Source: an uncultured bacterium (GTDB taxonomy: Bacteria; Bacteroidota; Bacteroidia; Bacteroidales; Marinifilaceae). Taken from it: a stretch of 21,387 nucleotides of DNA. A program made the position numbers and the translations under genes. Location of the stretch: assembly GCA_905215395.1 (NCBI GenBank), contig CAJMQA010000019.1, forward strand, positions 1 through 21,387, in the 5' to 3' direction. Positions 8,100 through 13,876 of this stretch are shown one piece after another. Numbering within the stretch: the first letter of the stretch is position 1; each line of letters opens with the position of its first letter. The notes below the pieces were generated by a model. That model did not search any database. It saw only the letters and a program-made list of their open reading frames with translations, and was not told the origin of the DNA.

Positions 8100-8642
8100 T
8101 CAATCTTTTTGTAATTTGTTTTTTATCCAAAAAGTATAAATCAAACCTCCCGCAATTCCGGCAAGGATGATATAGGCCGGTGAAACTCCACATTTCCAGA
8201 TGAGTAAAGCTCCTGCTAAGGGAAAAATTAATTCCGCACGTTTTAAATGGATAGCTTGTGCCGCTGAAATGCAGGGAACTACAATCAGTGCGACGACAGC
8301 GGGACGGATACCATTGAATATTTTCATGATCCAGATATTATCCTGGAAATGATTGAAAAATAAGGCAATAGCCAGTATGATAAAAAAGGAAGGAAGAATA
8401 GTTCCCAAAGCACACAATATGCTTCCTTGGAGCTTTTTTAATTTATAACCGACGAAGATGGAAATATTCACAGCAAAAATGCCAGGTAATGACTGTGTGA
8501 CTGCAAAAAGATCCATAAAGTCTTTTTTGTCTAGCCATCCCCGGTTAACAACTTCCTGCTCTATCAGAGGGATCATAGCATAACCACCTCCGATGGTAAA
8601 CATCCCGATTTTAACGAAAGTAAAGAAAAGAGTCCAGTACAT
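8100..8642 (-). CDS. Chromate transporter family protein, short-chain (half-size) subunit A
   Basis: This 180-residue membrane protein is paralogous to the gene directly downstream. The N-terminal signature reads FTIGGGYAMIPLIEQEVVNR (residues 15-34), and the second conserved segment is VTQSLPGIFAVNISIFVGYK. It is the first gene of a two-gene operon: the stop codon at 8100-8102 is 2 bases from the next ATG. The PGP of subunit B (TPGPIGIN) is PGI here, so the two halves are not equivalent. They are likely to form an asymmetric heterodimer in the inner membrane. A -7 promoter element sits 18 bases upstream of the ATG. The substrate is unproven. Confidence 0.85.
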   Translation of the reverse strand: MYWTLFFTFVKIGMFTIGGGYAMIPLIEQEVVNRGWLDKKDFMDLFAVTQSLPGIFAVNISIFVGYKLKKLQGSILCALGTILPSFFIILAIALFFNHFQDNIWIMKIFNGIRPAVVALIVVPCISAAQAIHLKRAELIFPLAGALLIWKCGVSPAYIILAGIAGGLIYTFWIKNKLQKD

Positions 8643-8660
8643 AATTTTGATTCAGACCCA

Positions 8661-8668
8661 CAAAGATA
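8661..8668 (-). promoter_or_regulatory. -7 promoter element of the chromate-transporter pair
   Basis: TATCTTTG on the minus strand is a perfect TAnnTTTG, 18 bases before the ATG at 8642. No TTTG lies at the -33 spacing; that region is taken up by the terminator hairpin of the upstream protease gene. Confidence 0.5.
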
Positions 8669-8671
8669 ATT

Positions 8672-8714
8672 AAAAAATGAAACGACAGGTTCAGATCCAC
8701 TCTTAACCTGTCGT
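8672..8714 (-). terminator. Intrinsic terminator of the protease operon
   Basis: On the minus strand, 19 bases after the protease stop codon, a 10-bp stem (ACGACAGGTT at 8705-8714, complement at 8682-8691) with a 13-base loop is followed by TTCATTTTTTAATT. Stem plus T-run is the standard Rho-independent form. It separates the protease unit from the chromate-transporter pair. Confidence 0.75.
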
Positions 8715-8733
8715 CTGAGGGTATTTGTCTGGC

Positions 8734-9816
8734 TTAAATGACGTCTTTTTTCGCGTATTCGGAAAATTCACAACCATATGTGTCAGATAAATAGTTGTCC
8801 AGTTCGTCAGCTTTAAAAGCCATATGGGTGATGTTATTCTGAATGTCATTTGCAAATTCAGAGAAGATGTCTGAAATGTGAATGCGGTATGAGAGATAAA
8901 TCTGGTTCCCGTCCAATCCCAACTGATAGGGTTTAATATCTTCGGCACTCAGCAAATAGGTCAATATAGGTTCCAGATTCTTTTTGGGGAGAATATTGAT
9001 CGGAGAGGTGCAGAACAGATAGGAACGTTGATAAACAAACATACGGATTTCAGAGCTTCCTTTATGGAAGACCCAGCTTTCATAACCGACACGGGCCAGT
9101 ACCGGATTAATACCCATTGCAGAGATTGCCTTTTCACAAAATGTTGCAAGTTCCGTCAGGCCCCTTTCTTGGAAGATATCTTCAGGAAGTTTTTCTCCGC
9201 AAGAAGGACAATATTCTTCTTCTTCAGAAATAAATTCTTCACAACTGTTACACTGTATATTAAATTTACTTCTATCCAGGTTTTCTATTTGTTCCAGTAA
9301 AGGACGAAGAGAAGCTACCGGAATACCAAATCCCATGTTATCGGCATTATTTATTTTGCTGGTGGTAATTGCCAGTATTTCTCCCTGCTGATTGAACATT
9401 GGTCCGCCGCTATTTCCGGGATTAACAGCAGCATCGGTTTGAATGTAATACTGGTCTTCCATGAGTTGACGGGGAGAAGATACTGTTCCTTCGGTTAGCG
9501 TAAAAGGCATGCCGAAAGGATAACCGGCTACGTTGATTTTTTGACCGATAGACACTTCTGTTCCGGCCAGTTGGATTTCAGGGAGGGCAGAAAAATCACC
9601 CTCGGCGACCAATAAAGCCAAATCCAGTATCGGGTTGACTAAAATAACCTGTGCCAGATAACGGTTTTTATCGTTATCTTCCAGGGCCACTTGCCGGAAT
9701 CCTGCAACTACATGATAATTAGTGACAAAAAGGTTGTGTTTTTTTAAATAGAAACAACTGCCAGAACCGCCTGAGTGGTTGATTTTATATACTGTCTGAA
9801 ATAAATTCTGTTCCAT
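8734..9816 (-). CDS. Cytoplasmic HtrA-like trypsin-fold serine protease with zinc ribbon and C-terminal YbjN/CesT-like domain
   Basis: The protein has 360 residues. Residues about 15-175 are a trypsin-like (S1C/HtrA) protease domain with a full triad: His35 in TNYHVVAG, Asp65 in NPILDLALL and Ser136 in NPGNSGGPM. Residues 189-206 are a zinc ribbon with Cys189, Cys192, Cys203 and Cys206 (CNSC...CPSC). Residues about 217-345 form an alpha/beta domain with SPINILP, a helix EPILTYLL, then GNQIYLSYRIHISD, which resembles YbjN or type III chaperone (CesT) folds. No signal peptide or membrane segment precedes the protease domain and there is no PDZ domain. Unlike DegP, it should therefore stay in the cytoplasm. 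The gene lies 22 bases downstream of the 450-residue unknown gene, almost certainly in one transcript, and ends at a clear terminator. Catalytic competence is likely; the substrate is unknown. Confidence 0.85.
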   Translation of the reverse strand: MEQNLFQTVYKINHSGGSGSCFYLKKHNLFVTNYHVVAGFRQVALEDNDKNRYLAQVILVNPILDLALLVAEGDFSALPEIQLAGTEVSIGQKINVAGYPFGMPFTLTEGTVSSPRQLMEDQYYIQTDAAVNPGNSGGPMFNQQGEILAITTSKINNADNMGFGIPVASLRPLLEQIENLDRSKFNIQCNSCEEFISEEEEYCPSCGEKLPEDIFQERGLTELATFCEKAISAMGINPVLARVGYESWVFHKGSSEIRMFVYQRSYLFCTSPINILPKKNLEPILTYLLSAEDIKPYQLGLDGNQIYLSYRIHISDIFSEFANDIQNNITHMAFKADELDNYLSDTYGCEFSEYAKKDVI

Positions 9817-9838
9817 TCTATTAGATTTTTATTACTGT

Positions 9839-11191
9839 TTAATTACCGAAATTTTGGGCTGCCAATGCCTGCACCTGGCTGGTGTATTCTTCTGCACTAA
9901 TCTGTCCACTCATCATTTGTTGCTGCAAGATTTGTACTTTTTGCAAATAATCCTGCATACCGTTACCTTGCATCATCTGTTGCATATTTTGCATCATTTG
10001 TTGTTGCATGGCCTGAATGTTTTGCATATATGCATTCATATCTATACCTTCCGTTTCTTCTTCGTCATCCTCTTCATCCTCCAGGTTGTCTTCCATGATG
10101 TTTTCCATAGCCTGATACAGAATAGGAGCCGCTTTTTCCCAAGGTTGTGCAGAAGCTTTTTGCAGGGCTTTAACTACTACTGTGTTTACATCATCCTGTA
10201 AATTGTTGTAGTAATACATTTCATAGAATTTGTAGACGATCATGATGCAGGCTGTCATATAATCTTCTGCTTCCATGTAAGCAGATACTTTTTTGTAACA
10301 CTCTTCAAAATTTTCCTGGATGTTCTGAAGACTGGAGCGGCGTTTATCCGGAATGAAAGTTTCAGCATAATAGAGGTGTTCTGCCAGTTCTTCCTTTGAC
10401 ATTTTTTGTAAATATTCAATCATTTGCCTGCCGTGGGTTATGATTTCCGGGAGGGGTATATCTTCCCGGTCCATGTCCCGGATAGCTTTTTGCATGTCAT
10501 TGAGCAATTGTCCCTGAGGATGGGCAAAATACATTATTTTCAGAAGGGTGGTGTCGATGATGTTCCAGATATAACCGTATTTCCGGGAAGGTTCAAAATA
10601 CTTTATGGCGTCAATACATTCCTGACAACTCAACCCTATGGCCTGATATATTTGTTCTAAAGTTTCTGCATCATAAGGTGTGATTTGGGGTTCATAAATT
10701 CTTTTTGCACCGAATTTCGTTTCAAATTCATCATCGTATTTGTCTCCTGTCCGGCAAATTTCTTCCAGAATGTAATATATTTTGTAAGGATTTATCAACT
10801 GAATGGGACAACTGTATTCAAAATAAAGCTGATTGTCTTTCAGGGCGATATTGGCTAAATCCATTGCATTGAAATTTAAACCGGCAACCTGACGTAGCAG
10901 AGGAATTTTTCCTTTTTCCGGCAGAGAAACAAAAGGCGCGTGAATGGACAGTTGCTGTCCGTCTAATTTTATGTGAACTACGATTGAGCCGTGAGGAATA
11001 TAAAATTCATTTCCCTGTCTATTTCCGTATTTGGATCGGAAATCTTTATTGATGTAATCCAGAAGGGCATAAAAGGATTGTAGATATTCTTTGTTATCAA
11101 AAGCTTCAACACTTGTGTCAAAAGCTTCCACATTTAGCTTACTTTCTGTAGAAGTGATGGTTGAAGGAGTAAATGATAAAGTTTGTTTCAT
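9839..11191 (-). CDS. Unknown protein: YbjN/CesT-like N-terminal domain, acidic stretch, Met/Gln-rich SHOCT-like tail
   Basis: I do not recognise this as a named protein. ATG 11191 gives 450 residues; an in-frame TTG two codons upstream is less likely. Residues about 38-148 look like a YbjN/CesT-type domain (HGSIVVHIKLDGQQLSIHAP, PLLRQVAGLNF, KDNQLYFEYSCPIQLI). Residues about 150-360 are helical and rich in Tyr/Met/acidic residues. Residues 367-381 are a nearly pure Glu/Asp run. Residues 384-428 are Met/Gln-rich (QQQMMQNMQQMM), and the final 38 residues resemble a SHOCT module (LQQQMMSGQISAEEYTSQ). There is no signal peptide or membrane segment, so it is cytoplasmic. The segment VEAFDTSVEAFD near residue 21 is a short internal repeat. 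It is the first gene of the operon with the HtrA-like protease, under a strong promoter, and may be its partner or substrate adaptor (inference). Confidence 0.8.
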   Translation of the reverse strand: MKQTLSFTPSTITSTESKLNVEAFDTSVEAFDNKEYLQSFYALLDYINKDFRSKYGNRQGNEFYIPHGSIVVHIKLDGQQLSIHAPFVSLPEKGKIPLLRQVAGLNFNAMDLANIALKDNQLYFEYSCPIQLINPYKIYYILEEICRTGDKYDDEFETKFGAKRIYEPQITPYDAETLEQIYQAIGLSCQECIDAIKYFEPSRKYGYIWNIIDTTLLKIMYFAHPQGQLLNDMQKAIRDMDREDIPLPEIITHGRQMIEYLQKMSKEELAEHLYYAETFIPDKRRSSLQNIQENFEECYKKVSAYMEAEDYMTACIMIVYKFYEMYYYNNLQDDVNTVVVKALQKASAQPWEKAAPILYQAMENIMEDNLEDEEDDEEETEGIDMNAYMQNIQAMQQQMMQNMQQMMQGNGMQDYLQKVQILQQQMMSGQISAEEYTSQVQALAAQNFGN

Positions 11192-11264
11192 GATCAAATA
11201 TTTTAATTTCTGATAATTTTCTTTCAGATCCGAAAAATTACAGTCGGGATTACGTATCGAATCC

Positions 11265-11276
11265 TGCTATATAGCA
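11265..11276. promoter_or_regulatory. 12-bp perfect palindrome just after the promoter of the 450-residue gene
   Basis: TGCTATATAGCA is self-complementary and begins about 10 bases past the -7 element, so it falls in the first transcribed bases. That is a common position for a repressor operator. It could also be chance or a weak RNA hairpin. The cognate protein is unknown. Confidence 0.35.
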
Positions 11277-11286
11277 CATAATCCTA

Positions 11287-11318
11287 CAAATATACAAATC
11301 AAATGTATTTATAGCAAA
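11287..11318 (-). promoter_or_regulatory. Consensus Bacteroidetes promoter for the protease operon
   Basis: On the minus strand TTTG (11315-11318), 20 bases, then TATATTTG (11287-11294) matches TTTG-N19-21-TAnnTTTG exactly. It is the best promoter in the window. Transcription would start near 11280 and leave a leader of about 90 bases before the ATG at 11191. Confidence 0.75.
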
Positions 11319-11347
11319 AAGGGCGGTAAGTGTTTTTAGAGATGAAA

Positions 11348-11959
11348 TTATAACTTAGGGTGAGAGTTTCTTAATAGGTTGTAAATGAGGAGAAAATTCT
11401 GATGAACCTGTGATAAGCGTAGCCCATCCAGGAAACTTTTTTCAAAGGACAGACCGAAATACATTCTGCGGAAGAGACTGGCTGTTTCTGAAATGTTTTG
11501 AATATTCCGGATTTCTCCTGTATGGCGGGCATTGATAATTACTTTTTCCCATATAGCATCTTCCTGGGAAAAAATTTGTTCGATTTTTTCTGAAAAATGG
11601 GGATAATATTTGAGTGCCTGGAGAGCAAACTGAAAATAACTTTTTAAACAATATTGATCTTCTGATTCTTTAGAAACTGTTTGAATCATATTTTGCAGAT
11701 ATTCTATGTAAGCTCCAATATATTTTAATAGGCTGATATCCGGATGGAATTGAGGTAAGGTGTCAGGATTATGGAGACTCAGTATATATTTATCTACTAC
11801 CATGGTAAATAGTTGCAGCTTATTTCTGGCGTGATAAAAGATAACTCCGCGTTTCATACCTGTAACTTCTTCCAGATCTGTTACAGTTACTTTTTCATAA
11901 TTGTCTTTGAGAAATAATTTAAAGGATTTCTGGAGGATGATATCTTTGGTCTGTTTCAT
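11348..11959 (-). CDS. TetR/AcrR-family transcriptional regulator
   Basis: The protein has 203 residues, typical of TetR regulators. The N-terminal DNA-binding domain is clear: KDIILQKSFKLFLKDNYEKV (residues 5-24), a helix-turn-helix TVTDLEEVTGMKRGVIFYHA (25-44), then KLQLFTMVVDKYIL. The remainder is an all-helical ligand-binding/dimer domain that cannot be assigned to a ligand. It is divergent from the NCS2 permease gene with 128 bases between start codons, where an imperfect palindrome overlaps its own promoter. Control of itself and perhaps the permease is the simplest reading. It also lies upstream of, and in the same direction as, the protease operon, but that operon has its own promoter 29 bases past the TetR stop. 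Confidence 0.88.
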   Translation of the reverse strand: MKQTKDIILQKSFKLFLKDNYEKVTVTDLEEVTGMKRGVIFYHARNKLQLFTMVVDKYILSLHNPDTLPQFHPDISLLKYIGAYIEYLQNMIQTVSKESEDQYCLKSYFQFALQALKYYPHFSEKIEQIFSQEDAIWEKVIINARHTGEIRNIQNISETASLFRRMYFGLSFEKSFLDGLRLSQVHQNFLLIYNLLRNSHPKL

Positions 11960-12000
11960 ACTTTCTTTTTCAGCTAAATGCCGGATGAATAATCTATTTT

Positions 12001-12020
12001 ACAAATGTATAAATAATTGT
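12001..12020. promoter_or_regulatory. Imperfect 20-bp palindrome over the tetR-family promoter (possible operator)
   Basis: Seven of ten base pairs are symmetric (ACAA...TTGT ends) about the centre at 12010/12011. The palindrome includes a TACATTTG -7 element on the minus strand (12002-12009), 42 bases before the regulator's ATG. The position fits an autoregulatory TetR operator, but the region is AT-rich, so partial symmetry may be chance. Confidence 0.35.
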
Positions 12021-12087
12021 TGTCACCTGTGGTTGTTCTTACCGTTTTTAAATCTTAATTTTACCTTTTTAAAATAAATCAGTAAAG

Positions 12088-13368
12088 ATGAAGTATCAGT
12101 TAGATGACAGACCCGGATTATTTCCGATGTTAATGTATGGTTTACAATGGTGGATTGTTTCGATTCCCTGTGTTGTGATTATTGGTATCATTATTGCCCG
12201 TATGCACTATACTGATGCTGCGGAACAGATTTTTTATATGCAGAAATTGTTTGGAATAATGGGGATTGCACTGGTCATACAGATGTTATGGGGGCATCGC
12301 TTACCTTTGATTATCGGACCGGCTTCAGTACTACTGATCGGAATAATTTCAGCCATAAGTGTTGGTATAAGCGCTGTTTATACTGCTATTATTGTGGGAG
12401 GAGCTTTGTTGGCTGTCCTTGCTTTTTGTGGATGCTTGTCCCGTTTGCAATTCATTTTTACTTCCCGGATTATCGTTGTTATTTTATGTCTGATTGCTTT
12501 CACTTTGTCTCCGGTGATTCTGCGCCTGATGTTCGGGACAGGAGAATATGTTTTATTTCATCTGTTTTTTTCTCTCTTGTTAGCGTTAGCAATGATTATT
12601 ACCAATAAGTTATTGAAAGGAATCTGGAAATCTTTGGTGGTTCTGTGTGGGATTGTGATTGGGTGTATCACTTATTTCGGGGTGCTGGGTTTTCCGGTAC
12701 TGGAGGCATTACATAAAGGTACGGCTGGAAATTTATTGATGTGGCCCTGGAAATTTGATATCGGGGCGATACTGGCTTTCTTTTTTTGTTTTATTGCCTT
12801 AATTGTAAATGAATTGGGTTCAATCCAGGCTGTGGGACATATGATTGATGCCGGAAAAATGGACCGACGGACATCCCGGGGAGTGGGTATAACAGGACTG
12901 GCCAATGTATTTTCGGGTTTTTTAGGAGTAGTCGGACCAGTGGATTATTCCATGAGTCCGGGAATCATTGCAGCAACTGGTTGTGCATCCCGTTATACTT
13001 TAATACCTGCAGGGATAGGTTTATTAGCCTGTGCTTTTTTTCCGGGATTCATACAAATTTTGAATACCATACCAGGAGTCGTTATGGGGGCGGTATTGCT
13101 TTATCTGATGTCGACCCAGCTTTCTGCCGGTTTACAAATGCTGATACGGGAAAAAGCCATAGCGGACTTTGAAGGGGGAATTATTGTCGGATTTTCTCTG
13201 ATGGTTGCTTTGTTATTATCATTTGCACCTGAGACTGCCTTAAATCATATTCCGGCCTTGATTCGTCCCATTGTTGGGAATGGATTTGTGATGGGGGTGA
13301 TTTCAGTCCTGTTTCTGGAGCATATTGTTTTTAAAAAGTCGAAGAAAAATATAAAACAGAAATGTTAA
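12088..13368 (+). CDS. Nucleobase:cation symporter-2 (NCS2, uracil/xanthine permease) family protein
   Basis: This 426-residue inner-membrane protein has about 12-14 hydrophobic segments. The NCS2 core features are recognisable: RLPLIIGPASVLL near residue 71, the conserved acidic residue Glu242 in VNELGSIQAVGH (transmembrane segment 8 in UraA-type proteins), and GLANVFSGFLGVVGP (residues 270-284). The next stretch, DYSMSPGIIAATGCASRY, stands where canonical members have a QNxGxxxxT-type motif and a second acidic residue, so it is a divergent member. Family knowledge suggests proton- or sodium-driven uptake of uracil, xanthine or another purine; the substrate is not determined. It is divergent from a TetR regulator, which may control it. 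No clear -7 element is seen upstream on this strand. Confidence 0.82.
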   Translation: MKYQLDDRPGLFPMLMYGLQWWIVSIPCVVIIGIIIARMHYTDAAEQIFYMQKLFGIMGIALVIQMLWGHRLPLIIGPASVLLIGIISAISVGISAVYTAIIVGGALLAVLAFCGCLSRLQFIFTSRIIVVILCLIAFTLSPVILRLMFGTGEYVLFHLFFSLLLALAMIITNKLLKGIWKSLVVLCGIVIGCITYFGVLGFPVLEALHKGTAGNLLMWPWKFDIGAILAFFFCFIALIVNELGSIQAVGHMIDAGKMDRRTSRGVGITGLANVFSGFLGVVGPVDYSMSPGIIAATGCASRYTLIPAGIGLLACAFFPGFIQILNTIPGVVMGAVLLYLMSTQLSAGLQMLIREKAIADFEGGIIVGFSLMVALLLSFAPETALNHIPALIRPIVGNGFVMGVISVLFLEHIVFKKSKKNIKQKC

Positions 13369-13407
13369 TAATCTTCGAAGAATAACTATAATTCCGGAAT
13401 TTTCGCT

Positions 13408-13415
13408 TATATTTG
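13408..13415 (+). promoter_or_regulatory. -7 promoter element upstream of the broken secreted-protein gene
   Basis: TATATTTG matches TAnnTTTG 12 bases before the ATG at 13428, giving a nearly leaderless transcript. No -33 TTTG is present. A 12-bp perfect palindrome, AATTCCGGAATT (13390-13401), lies between the two positions. Confidence 0.4.
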
Positions 13416-13427
13416 TCACTTGTGGAA

Positions 13428-13851
13428 ATGAACAGATATTTAATAGCAGCATTGTACGTCATGGCAGGTTGTGCTGTGGCTGTCCCCTTAAAAGCTCAGA
13501 ATAACGGAGAACTTTTGAGAGGAGAGAAATGCAGGCTGGTAATTACCAATACGGTAAAGGTGATTTCTGTTTATGTCGAAGAGGATGAAACTGATCAGGT
13601 ATACTGTAATAGTTTGCCTCCTGACTTTTTTCATTATCCACCTTTTGAACTTCGTATAAAAAACTTTTCTTTTGACAGAACGGTCCGGATGAGTACGGGG
13701 CCGTTGTGTCGGACTTCTCATAAAATCAGAGCCCCGGAAAATGTATGATGCGCCGGAATTGAAATTTCAATTCGGAAATATTGTTTTTAAGGAAATCAGA
13801 GTCATAAAGAATGAAGGGGCTGGCGTACTTGTGAATCGCCGGAATTTATAA
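13428..13851 (+). pseudogene. Small secreted protein gene, probably broken by two frameshifts
   Basis: ATG 13428 opens a frame with a signal peptide (residues 1-24, ending LKAQ; the MAGC at 12-15 is a poor lipobox). It continues through CRLVITNTVKVISVYVEEDE to KNFSFDR and stops at 13748. The protein-like reading does not stay in that frame. From 13682 the second alternative frame reads GPDEYGAVVSDFS and then stops. From about 13720 the third frame reads IKSEPRKMYDAPELKFQFGN, continues through IVFKEIRVIKNEGAG and ends at 13851. Loss of one base near 13680 and another near 13718 would explain this. The restored product would be about 141 residues. Function and family are unknown. It ends 25 bases before secA. 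Alternatives are a genuine 106-residue protein or sequencing errors. Confidence 0.5.
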
Positions 13852-13876
13852 ATTACAATCTAAAATTTAAGATCTA

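Noticed and set aside
8098..8193. 32-residue N-terminal extension of the downstream chromate-transporter gene
   Set aside because: It lies inside the coding end of the upstream paralogue and reads as non-membrane, cysteine-containing text; ATG 8097 starts with the family's normal first helix.
9028..9300. Plus-strand open frame inside the protease gene with many Phe and Cys
   Set aside because: It is complementary to Glu/Lys-rich coding sequence, which produces Phe/Leu/Ser runs by chance.
9839..10120. CRISPR or tandem DNA repeat suspected from repetitive CAT/TTG text
   Set aside because: The repetition follows Met/Gln codons in one reading frame, with no constant repeat and spacer units.
11192..11197. 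TTG start two codons upstream for the 450-residue protein
   Set aside because: ATG 11191 is in frame and a far more common start; nothing favours the TTG.
13390..13401. AATTCCGGAATT palindrome as a dedicated operator
   Set aside because: TTCCGGAA-type text recurs across this window through codon preference (CCGGAA is frequent), so a single copy is weak evidence.
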